Below are positions 1 through 5,627 of a stretch of 12,149 nucleotides of DNA, piece after piece. The translations under genes were made by a program, and so were the position numbers. The notes under the pieces are model-generated. The model had not been told where the DNA came from and ran no database searches. It worked only from the letters and a program-made list of their open reading frames with translations. Location: positions 1 to 12,149 of the forward strand of contig JAHFQL010000030.1 in NCBI GenBank assembly GCA_023259315.1, in the 5' to 3' direction. The stretch is from Candidatus Woesearchaeota archaeon (GTDB taxonomy: Archaea > Nanoarchaeota > Nanoarchaeia > Woesearchaeales > GW2011-AR4). Every line of letters starts with the position of its first letter. The first letter of the stretch is position 1.

Positions 1-1
1 A

Positions 2-28
2 TCTTTTAAGATAACCTGTTTTTGTCAT
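2..28 (-). CDS. Possible start of a gene running off the left edge
   Basis: An ATG on the minus strand at 28 opens a frame that stays open to the window edge, giving nine residues (MTKTGYLKR). A TATA-like TTTAAATA on the minus strand (76-83) would place transcription initiation near 53 and leave a leader of about 25 bases. A GAGG lies seven bases before the ATG. Nine codons cannot identify a product or prove coding; the call rests on promoter spacing and the lack of any other use for this edge. Confidence 0.3.
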
Positions 29-29
29 T

Positions 30-50
30 GGAGCGCCTCTTCAGCGCCCC
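30..50 (-). promoter_or_regulatory. Leader hairpin next to a start codon
   Basis: GGAGCGC (30-36) and GCGCCCC (44-50) are complementary around a seven-base loop. In minus-strand RNA all seven pairs form, one as G-U. In plus-strand RNA the same position is an A-C mismatch, so the structure favours the minus transcript. It fills most of the inferred leader of the edge gene, ends one base before its ATG, and has the GAGG overlapping loop and stem. It may modulate translation of that gene. On the plus strand it is followed after seven bases by T8 (58-65), so a terminator for an unseen rightward gene is an alternative. Confidence 0.35.
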
Positions 51-145
51 AACTCGCTTTTTTTTGAGATTAAGTTATTTAAAGAATAAATAGCTATTGG
101 ATATTAAGGTAACAGTCTCCTCTTTTAGGGTATTGGTTAATCTGT

Positions 146-168
146 GGGTGGTAAGTGTCGGGTGGTAA
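146..168. repeat. Pair of GGGTGGTAA direct repeats
   Basis: GGGTGGTAA occurs exactly at 146-154 and 160-168 (period 14), with looser relatives nearby (GGGTATTGG from 128, GGGTG from 174). It lies in the 250-base non-coding stretch, about 45 bases upstream of the promoter of the first plus-strand gene. A tandem binding site for a regulator is possible. I see no tRNA, CRISPR or coding signal in the rest of 86-213. Confidence 0.35.
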
Positions 169-213
169 TCAAAGGGTGTTTTACTTAAGACTTTCTACTG
201 AGCCCTTGCCAAT

Positions 214-227
214 GAAACATTTAAATA
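214..227 (+). promoter_or_regulatory. Archaeal BRE/TATA promoter of the membrane protein-lgt unit
   Basis: The box GAAACATTTAAATA has a BRE-like GAAAC followed by a TATA-like TTTAAATA. It ends 23 bases before the ATG at 250, so transcription should start at or next to the start codon (leaderless). A near-identical box lies upstream of livK (13 of 14 bases) and a close one upstream of livH (12 of 14), which supports the call. Confidence 0.65.
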
Positions 228-249
228 GTACAAAAATTCAACGTTTTAA

Positions 250-1086
250 ATGAAATTTAAAAATATATTAAAAAATTCGTTATTTTTGGACAGCTTCAGA
301 ACAGCAAAATCCAATCCTGCTAAAATCGGATTAATGGTTTTGTTTGATGCCCTATTTTTGGCTTCTTTTTTTATATTCCAAAAATTTTTTAATTATCTTG
401 CCCCTAAACTTGCAATTCCGCAGACGCCTAACGGCATTTATCCTTTCATCATTTTGATCATTTTTTCATTTATTTATTACTTGATTGCATTGTTTGTGTA
501 TTCATTCTTCAAATACTGCCTTTTAGATTTTATAAAATCACTTTTTGGAACAAGCAAATTTTCATTCAAAAACTTGGGAAAATTTTATTTATTGAATGTG
601 ATAATTGCAGGAATTTTCTTTGTTTTGTCCATGATTGCAGGCCTGATATTAATAAACATCAAGGAATCTTACCAGCCTTACGTTTTCATTTTATTGGCAT
701 CGCCATTATGGATTTTGTACAACAAATACTCGCTAATTTCATTGCACTCCTTATTATTTTATATTGTTGTGAATATATCACATTCACTGTTTTACGAGAA
801 GGCTTCAATATGGCATGCGCTTAAAAACGGATTTGTCATAACATTCACCAGGATAAGTATTTACAGGAAAACAATTTCAATTATAATATTTGCTGCCGTG
901 ATTTTTGGCATATTATTTTTGGGAATGAACTATTTAACAAGATTTCTTACATCCAAAAATTTTTACCTGTATCTGTCAGTAAATGCCTATTTCCAGAAAT
1001 TTTCTGTAATTTTTTTTGATTTTGCGTTTTATATAATGCTTTTGATAAATAGAATCTCATTTTATAAGGTTGTTGCGAAGCGCTAA
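250..1086 (+). CDS. Polytopic membrane protein of unknown function
   Basis: A 278-residue protein dominated by Phe, Ile and Leu. About six hydrophobic segments are visible, near residues 27-48, 63-88, 113-137, 143-175, 209-229 and 250-268, and charged residues are sparse. The N-terminus (MKFKNILKNS) is basic and looks like a cytoplasmic lead-in, not a cleaved signal peptide. I recognise no catalytic or transport motif and cannot assign a family. It is transcribed from its own leaderless promoter, and its stop (TAA, 1084-1086) is one base before the lgt start, so the two are almost certainly cotranscribed and translationally coupled. A role near lipoprotein maturation or envelope biology is conceivable from that coupling alone and is only inference. 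Confidence 0.85.
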   Translation: MKFKNILKNSLFLDSFRTAKSNPAKIGLMVLFDALFLASFFIFQKFFNYLAPKLAIPQTPNGIYPFIILIIFSFIYYLIALFVYSFFKYCLLDFIKSLFGTSKFSFKNLGKFYLLNVIIAGIFFVLSMIAGLILINIKESYQPYVFILLASPLWILYNKYSLISLHSLLFYIVVNISHSLFYEKASIWHALKNGFVITFTRISIYRKTISIIIFAAVIFGILFLGMNYLTRFLTSKNFYLYLSVNAYFQKFSVIFFDFAFYIMLLINRISFYKVVAKR

Positions 1087-1087
1087 A

Positions 1088-1876
1088 ATGTTTTTTCATA
1101 ACATAAACCCGGTTTTGCTTGGACTTGGGCATTTTCAAATACGATACTATGGGCTGTTATATGCGCTTGGGTTTGTAATAACTTATTTTATGTTGCCTCG
1201 TCTTGCAAGAGCAAAAGGCTTGAAAATTAGCAAGGATGATGTTGCGGATTTCTTGGTTTATATGATTGTGGGTGTCATTGCAGGCGCCAGATTAGCTTAT
1301 GTTTTGTTTTATAATCCAATTTACTATCTTCAAAATCCATTCGAGATTATCGCACTGTGGCACGGCGGCCTAAGTTTTCATGGAGGCTTGTTTGGCGCCA
1401 TTCTGGCAGGCTATTTGTTCTGCAAAAGGAAAAAAATTGAGTTTTACGACATGGCCGATATTGTAGTTGTTCCTGTTGCCCTGGCATTAGCACTGGGAAG
1501 AATCGGCAATTTCATGAATGCGGAGATTTATGGAAGAATTACTGATGTTCCATGGTGCGTTGATTATTCCAGAAATAAATTTGTGGAAAACCTCCCGAAT
1601 GGATGCAGACACCCTTCTCAGATTTACGAATCAATCAAGAATTTTTTTATATTTGCTGTTTTGTGGTTTGTCAAAGAAAAGAAACTGCCGAAAGGTTTTA
1701 TGTTCTGGAGCTTTATTGCTCTTTACGGGCTTCTTAGGACTATAATGGAATTCTTCAGGCAGCCAGACGAGCAGATCGGTTTTATATTTAATTATTTTAC
1801 CATGGGGCAATTATTAAGTTTTCCTTTGTTTTTGATAGGTTTGTTTATGCTGTACAGACTGAACCAGAAAAGATAA
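1088..1876 (+). CDS. lgt: Prolipoprotein diacylglyceryl transferase (Lgt)
   Basis: A 262-residue integral membrane enzyme of the Lgt family. The family transfers a diacylglyceryl group from a phospholipid to the lipobox cysteine of prolipoproteins. Visible family signatures are YGLLYALGF (21-29), the WHGGLSFHGG segment with His98, the Lgt signature GRIGNFMNAEIYGR (137-150; Arg138, Asn141, Glu145), RHPSQIYE (174-181), and RTIMEFFRQPD (217-227), which matches the conserved C-terminal Arg/EFFRQPD block. Length is near the 250-290 usual in bacteria. Start: an upstream in-frame TTG at 1070 overlaps the preceding gene, but the ATG at 1088 follows that gene's stop by one base and gives the usual Lgt N-terminus. 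Archaea often lack Lgt, so a bacterial-type enzyme here suggests transfer. LivK in this window carries a matching lipobox. Confidence 0.95.
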   Translation: MFFHNINPVLLGLGHFQIRYYGLLYALGFVITYFMLPRLARAKGLKISKDDVADFLVYMIVGVIAGARLAYVLFYNPIYYLQNPFEIIALWHGGLSFHGGLFGAILAGYLFCKRKKIEFYDMADIVVVPVALALALGRIGNFMNAEIYGRITDVPWCVDYSRNKFVENLPNGCRHPSQIYESIKNFFIFAVLWFVKEKKLPKGFMFWSFIALYGLLRTIMEFFRQPDEQIGFIFNYFTMGQLLSFPLFLIGLFMLYRLNQKR

Positions 1877-1888
1877 ATATTGTAGACA

Positions 1889-2878
1889 TCAACTATTTGA
1901 GGATTTCTTTAACAATTCGTGGTATGCAGGCATCCAGTTCTCGTAAATCATTATCAAATGCTCGTAGTTTCTTATGACATGCGGAAATGCTTTTCTTAAG
2001 TCGTTGATAATTTTGTTAAAATTCTGGTAATTTTCAACTGCAAATTCAAACTCAACCTCCCAAGGCGCCAAGCTTCTGATGTAATATAAAGAATTCGGAT
2101 GCGTCCTCATCCACTCAAAGAGAGATTTTTCATCCTGTTTTGATAATCTTTTGAAATATATAATTGTCTTGAAAAACTCCAATCCAAGATTGTTAAAATC
2201 AACTGCAATTCTGTAATTCAAAATAATTTTTTTTTCTTCAAGCTTTTTAATCCTTCCCCTGATAATTTCTATTGTTGATTTTACTCTTCTGGCTAAGTCC
2301 ATCAATGGAATTCTAGCTTCATTTGCCAATATGTTAAGAATTTTATAGTCAAGGTCATCTATCTCGTTATTAATAACATCGCCCCCAAAGCCCACATATT
2401 CACCATTTTTGTCATTTAAAAAGAATTTTTTATTGAATTGCCACGTGCCTACCATTATGCCGAGGACTTTACTGATTATCAAATGATCCCATTTAGATAA
2501 GAGAGAATTGATTTTCTCATAATATTCAGTTATGCTTTTTGAAAGCATTGCAAATACACAATCAAAGACGCCATCAGAAATGCCCATCCAGTAAATATCC
2601 TTGCTATTTTTTAGTTCCTCAAAAAATTTTTCTCTCTCATTAGGAACATTTTCAAGTTTAAGGTATATCTTAAACATGTAATAACCAAGCTTATTTGGAT
2701 CTATAGAAGTGATAAATCCTTGGATAATGCCATTTTTCTGCAATTGCTGGATTCTGTACTTAACGGCTTCTCTTGATTTATTTACCTTCTTAGCAAGTAT
2801 TGAATTATGGATCCTGCAATTCTTGTCCAGCTCTGAGAGTATTTTTCTGTCAGTCAAATCTAGCTTTATTTTGTCCAT
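1889..2878 (-). CDS. Double-domain Lrp/AsnC-type transcriptional regulator
   Basis: A 329-residue protein with two copies of the Lrp/AsnC unit. The first winged helix-turn-helix (about 6-54, starting LDLTDRKILSEL, recognition region NKSREAVKYRIQQL) is followed by an alpha/beta effector-like domain (about 60-165). The second (about 173-222, IDDLDYKILNIL then GRIKKLEEKKII) is followed by another alpha/beta domain (about 225-315). Ordinary Lrp proteins have one copy (about 150 residues); this fused form would give a dimer-like arrangement in one chain. Lrp-family proteins sense amino acids and control their transport and metabolism, and a LIV importer lies about 600 bases away, so control of livK/livHMG is a reasonable inference. 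It converges on lgt with 12 bases between stops and diverges from the next gene. An inverted repeat flanks its own promoter, suggesting autoregulation. Confidence 0.9.
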   Translation of the reverse strand: MDKIKLDLTDRKILSELDKNCRIHNSILAKKVNKSREAVKYRIQQLQKNGIIQGFITSIDPNKLGYYMFKIYLKLENVPNEREKFFEELKNSKDIYWMGISDGVFDCVFAMLSKSITEYYEKINSLLSKWDHLIISKVLGIMVGTWQFNKKFFLNDKNGEYVGFGGDVINNEIDDLDYKILNILANEARIPLMDLARRVKSTIEIIRGRIKKLEEKKIILNYRIAVDFNNLGLEFFKTIIYFKRLSKQDEKSLFEWMRTHPNSLYYIRSLAPWEVEFEFAVENYQNFNKIINDLRKAFPHVIRNYEHLIMIYENWMPAYHELLKKSSNS

Positions 2879-2890
2879 TATTTAACCATA

Positions 2891-2927
2891 AACTGTTTTT
2901 ATATATAAATATTTCTATAAAACGGTT
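2891..2927. promoter_or_regulatory. Inverted repeat around the lrp-type promoter (candidate operator)
   Basis: AACTGTTTTTATA (2891-2903) and TATAAAACGGTT (2916-2927) are inverted copies differing by one substitution and one inserted T. A second, outer pair, TTTAACC (2881-2887) and GGTTAAA (2924-2930), is perfect. The arms bracket the BRE/TATA box of the regulator gene, so a dimeric protein bound here would block assembly of the transcription machinery. The regulator itself is the likeliest ligand, as Lrp-type proteins commonly bind their own promoters. Confidence 0.55.
2902..2915 (-). promoter_or_regulatory. BRE/TATA promoter of the Lrp-type regulator
   Basis: On the minus strand the box reads GAAATATTTATATA and ends 24 bases before the ATG at 2878. 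That is the same geometry as the promoter at 214-227, so a leaderless transcript is expected. No Shine-Dalgarno sequence precedes the ATG. Confidence 0.6.
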
Positions 2928-2953
2928 AAAAAAATGAAGAAAGTTTAATATTA

Positions 2954-2967
2954 TACTTAATATATAT
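2954..2967 (+). promoter_or_regulatory. Probable TATA region for the 129-aa gene
   Basis: TACTTAATATATAT ends 23 bases before the ATG at 2990, matching the leaderless geometry seen elsewhere. The whole stretch 2945-2978 is A/T only apart from one C, so the exact box is uncertain, and no BRE-like GAAA is present. Confidence 0.4.
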
Positions 2968-2989
2968 TATTATTAATAAGTGGTAACAA

Positions 2990-3379
2990 ATGAACAGATT
3001 GTATGGAACAAGAGTAGCAAGCTCGTATGATTCAATTGCCAGCCATATTGCTAAGCACAATCTGGGTATCACTCCGAAAGATCATGTAGCCAAGAGTTTT
3101 ATTCCGGGAAACAAAGGTTGGAGAATGCCGCATAATCAGGATGTTATAGAAATGATGATTCAAAATCCTGAATTATTCCAAGATCTTGATTTTACAGCGC
3201 TGCCTTCAGGATTAACACATCGACACAAGAAAACTAAAAAACTGGCAACAAAATATTTTTTGAAAATATGTGGCTTGCCAAGCGCGACTACACTTTTTGT
3301 TAAACCTATAACTTCAGGCATGACACAAGAGCAGACTGAACAAGTAAAAAAATTTAATCAGGGTAGATACGACCATTGA
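2990..3379 (+). CDS. Uncharacterised small basic protein
   Basis: A 129-residue soluble protein with no signal peptide or membrane segment. It is rich in Lys, His and Thr, with a basic stretch THRHKKTKKLATKY (76-89) that could contact nucleic acid, and a segment with aromatic and basic residues, PGNKGWRMPHNQD (39-51). I recognise no domain. The gene is transcribed divergently from the Lrp-type regulator and shares a 111-base promoter region with it, so it may answer to the same protein. It lies 122 bases ahead of livK but does not share its promoter. Codon use looks like that of its neighbours and the frame is intact, so I treat it as a real gene of unknown function. Confidence 0.75.
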   Translation: MNRLYGTRVASSYDSIASHIAKHNLGITPKDHVAKSFIPGNKGWRMPHNQDVIEMMIQNPELFQDLDFTALPSGLTHRHKKTKKLATKYFLKICGLPSATTLFVKPITSGMTQEQTEQVKKFNQGRYDH

Positions 3380-3441
3380 AATGGATTATCAAACCTATAA
3401 TTTTCACCACTTTATATCCACAAAAAACAAAAAATCTGATA

Positions 3442-3455
3442 GAAACTTTTAAATA
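3442..3455 (+). promoter_or_regulatory. BRE/TATA promoter of livK
   Basis: GAAACTTTTAAATA differs by one base from the box at 214-227. It ends 47 bases before the livK ATG, so this transcript should carry a leader of roughly 20-25 bases, unlike the leaderless genes. That fits the strong Shine-Dalgarno site found only here among the promoter-proximal genes of the importer. Confidence 0.7.
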
Positions 3456-3464
3456 CTTATTAAG

Positions 3465-3478
3465 TTGCCATCTGGCAA
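3465..3478. promoter_or_regulatory. Palindrome between livK TATA box and start (candidate operator)
   Basis: TTGCCA and TGGCAA are perfect inverted arms separated by two bases (TC). The 14-base palindrome lies 9 bases downstream of the TATA box and covers the inferred transcription start. A two-base spacer is too short for a stable RNA loop, so a DNA-binding site for a dimeric repressor is the better reading. It is unrelated in sequence to the inverted repeat at 2891-2927, so the two may bind different proteins. Confidence 0.5.
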
Positions 3479-3488
3479 TAACACATTT

Positions 3489-3495
3489 GGGGGTG
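3489..3495 (+). promoter_or_regulatory. Shine-Dalgarno site that fixes the livK start
   Basis: GGGGGTG, followed by TGATT, resembles the archaeal GGAGGTGAT consensus and lies six bases before the ATG at 3502. This favours ATG 3502 over the in-frame TTG at 3499. Confidence 0.75.
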
Positions 3496-3501
3496 TGATT
3501 G

Positions 3502-4659
3502 ATGAAGAAAGGATTTTTTGTATTTCTTGCAATTTTAGTCTTAGTTTTGAGTGCCTGCGCACAACAACAGCAACAGCCAAGTGGTAGCCAACAGCAACAA
3601 CAAACGCAAACACAAGGCTCGTATAAGATTGGAGTTATGCTTCCGTTAACAGGCGACGGAGCAGCTTATGGACTGCCAATACAGAGAGCTGTTAAGATAT
3701 CTATTGACGAGATAAATGCAAAAGGCGGAGTTAATGGCAAAAAACTTGAGCCAATATATGAAGATAGCAAGTGCAATCCAAAAGATGGAAATGCAGCAGC
3801 TCAGAAATTGATTAATGTTGACAAAGTCAAAGTGATTATTGGCGGGGCTTGCTCAGGCGAAACTTTGGGAGCAGCGCCAATAACAGAAGCAAACAAAGTA
3901 ATTTTGTTTTCGCCAAGCGCAACTTCTCCAGACATCACAAAAGCTGGTGACTTTGTTTTCAGAGATGCGCCAAGCGATGCTTATGCAGGGGTCGTGTCTT
4001 CAAACTACGTTTACAATGATTTGAACGCAAAAAAAGCTGCTGTCATATCTGAATCAACTGATTATGCGCAAGGATTGAGGAGAGTCTTCAAGGAAAACTT
4101 TGCAAAGTCAGGCGGAGAAATAGTTGCTGATGAAACATACAATCCGGAAGACACAGACTTCAGGACACAAGTTACGAAAGTAAAAGCTGCAAGTCCTGAT
4201 GTAGTTTATCTTGTACCTCAGGCTCCTGCAAAGGGAATATTGCTGATAAAACAATTGAAGGAAGCCGGCGTAACTACGCAATTATTGACAGCCGAAGTTC
4301 TTGTCGGAAGAAACGTTATCAAGGAAAATGCAGCTGACATGGAAGGATTGATTGGAATAGAGCAGAAGTTCGATGAAAAAAATCCAAAAGCAGCCTCGTT
4401 GCTTGCAAAATACAAACAACAGTCAGGGGAAGAAGCTCCATTTCCAGGCTATATGTCTGGAGTTTATGATATAGTTTACTTGCTTGCTGATGCTATAACA
4501 AAGAACGGCTATGATAGCGAAAAAATAAGAGACTACCTGTATGCTGTAAAAGACTATGACGGCGCAGTTGGCAAGATAACACTAGATCAAAACGGCGACG
4601 CAGTTTTGGATTACACGATTGAGCAAGTCAAAAACGGCCAGCTTGTGGCTTTGAAGTAA
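3502..4659 (+). CDS. livK: LIV-type amino-acid ABC transporter, substrate-binding lipoprotein
   Basis: A 385-residue type I periplasmic-binding-fold protein. Residues 1-19 are a lipoprotein signal: basic MKK, a hydrophobic core, and lipobox LSAC with Cys19 as the lipid-attachment site. A Gln-rich linker (20-39) follows, holding the domain off the membrane. The ligand domain opens with YKIGVMLPLTGDGAAYG (41-57). DEINAKGGVNGKKL (69-82) is typical of the family, Cys91 and Cys117 match the conserved disulfide pair of E. coli LivJ/LivK, and FSPSATSPDI (136-145) corresponds to the ligand-contact loop. The family binds Leu/Ile/Val, though relatives bind other amino acids or amides, so the exact ligand is open. 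It is transcribed alone from its own promoter with a T-rich terminator, which permits the molar excess usual for binding proteins. Lgt in this window can modify it. Confidence 0.93.
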   Translation: MKKGFFVFLAILVLVLSACAQQQQQPSGSQQQQQTQTQGSYKIGVMLPLTGDGAAYGLPIQRAVKISIDEINAKGGVNGKKLEPIYEDSKCNPKDGNAAAQKLINVDKVKVIIGGACSGETLGAAPITEANKVILFSPSATSPDITKAGDFVFRDAPSDAYAGVVSSNYVYNDLNAKKAAVISESTDYAQGLRRVFKENFAKSGGEIVADETYNPEDTDFRTQVTKVKAASPDVVYLVPQAPAKGILLIKQLKEAGVTTQLLTAEVLVGRNVIKENAADMEGLIGIEQKFDEKNPKAASLLAKYKQQSGEEAPFPGYMSGVYDIVYLLADAITKNGYDSEKIRDYLYAVKDYDGAVGKITLDQNGDAVLDYTIEQVKNGQLVALK

Positions 4660-4660
4660 A

Positions 4661-4700
4661 TTTTTATTTATTATTTTCTTTTTCCTTGTTTTTATTATTT
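4661..4700 (+). terminator. T-rich terminator after livK
   Basis: The 40 bases just after the livK stop are almost all T with scattered A and C, in several runs of four or five T and no stem-loop. Oligo-T tracts without hairpins are the usual archaeal termination signal. The livH promoter follows at once, so livK is probably a separate transcript. Confidence 0.6.
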
Positions 4701-4706
4701 GCTATA

Positions 4707-4720
4707 CAAAAATTTAAATA
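4707..4720 (+). promoter_or_regulatory. BRE/TATA promoter of livHMG
   Basis: CAAAAATTTAAATA shares 12 of 14 bases with the box at 214-227. It ends 23 bases before the livH ATG, exactly the same spacing, so livH should be leaderless. Confidence 0.65.
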
Positions 4721-4742
4721 ATCCGTTTATAAGAATTAAAAA

Positions 4743-5627
4743 ATGTTATCTATACTCCCTCAGCTTATAATTAATGGCCTGATTGCAGGCTCTATTTATG
4801 CCTTGGCTGCAGCAGGATTTTCTTTGGTTTATTATGTAATAAAATTTCAGTATTTCTCGCATGGGGCAATAATTTCCATTGCCGCGTACGTATTCTTTGC
4901 TTTTTTTGCATTAATGAAAATGAATTATATTTTAGCGGCTTTGCTGTCTATAATTTTCTCAATTCTTGCAGCGTTAATTACAAACTGGCTCGTTTACAGG
5001 CCGTTAAGAAAAAGAAAAGCCACGTCTGTGATACTATTGATATCCTCCATCGTGCTTCTTTTGTTCTGTTCATCACTGATACTTGCAATTTTCGGCTCGA
5101 GCACAAAAACAATTCCATTAGGCAATTATAATAAAATTCATTATCTCGGCTTCATGACAATTACATCACTGCAAATCGCAATTATCCTGTTGGCATTAAC
5201 TTTATTTGCTGTGCTTTGGATTATAATAAAAAAAACAAGGGTTGGAAAAGCGATGAGGGCTTTGGCTGACAACAAGGATGTTGCTCAAGTTGTTGGAATC
5301 AATCCTGAAAAAATTTACAATTATACTTTCATAATTGCTTCAATTATGGGCGGCGTTTCTGGAATACTTATTGGCCTTGAGCAGAATCTCTATCCAAGAA
5401 TGGGAATTTTGATAATAGTCAAGGGATTTGTCAGCTCTGTTGTCGGCGGCTTGGGCTCTGTGCCAGGCTCAATCATCGGCGGCTTGATCGTGGGATTAGC
5501 GGAGAATTTAGGCATCTGGTTTTTGCCCAGCAGCTACAAGGATGTAATTTCGTTCAGTGTAATGCTGATAATTCTTTTATTCAGGCCGCAAGGCATTTTC
5601 GGGGTGAAGATGAGAGATGATCAATGA
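4743..5627 (+). CDS. livH: LIV-type ABC transporter permease LivH
   Basis: A 294-residue polytopic permease of the LivH/LivM family. Family features are the N-terminal QLIINGLIAGSIYALAAAGF (7-26), the HGAIISIAAYV segment (40-50), the cytoplasmic coupling loop ALADNKDVAQVVGINPEKI (173-191), which is the EAA-like contact with the ATPases, the VGGLGSVPGSIIGG motif (234-247), and the C-terminal FRPQGIFG (280-287). About eight hydrophobic segments are visible. It pairs with LivM to form the membrane channel for the substrate delivered by LivK. It has its own promoter and overlaps livM by 11 bases, so the two subunits are translationally coupled. Length is close to E. coli LivH (308). Confidence 0.93.
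   Translation: MLSILPQLIINGLIAGSIYALAAAGFSLVYYVIKFQYFSHGAIISIAAYVFFAFFALMKMNYILAALLSIIFSILAALITNWLVYRPLRKRKATSVILLISSIVLLLFCSSLILAIFGSSTKTIPLGNYNKIHYLGFMTITSLQIAIILLALTLFAVLWIIIKKTRVGKAMRALADNKDVAQVVGINPEKIYNYTFIIASIMGGVSGILIGLEQNLYPRMGILIIVKGFVSSVVGGLGSVPGSIIGGLIVGLAENLGIWFLPSSYKDVISFSVMLIILLFRPQGIFGVKMRDDQ

Noticed and set aside
1..249. A tRNA or other RNA gene in the left intergenic region
   Set aside because: No cloverleaf pairing or T-loop consensus was found; only the hairpin, repeats and promoter are supportable.
1070..1087. TTG start 18 bases upstream of the lgt ATG
   Set aside because: It overlaps the previous gene and adds residues absent from Lgt proteins; the ATG at 1088 follows the preceding stop by one base.
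3499..3501. In-frame TTG just before the livK ATG
   Set aside because: The Shine-Dalgarno spacing and normal signal-peptide start (MKK) favour ATG 3502.
3555..3618. CAA/CAG-rich tract inside livK as a repeat element
   Set aside because: It is in frame and encodes the Gln-rich linker common after lipobox cysteines.
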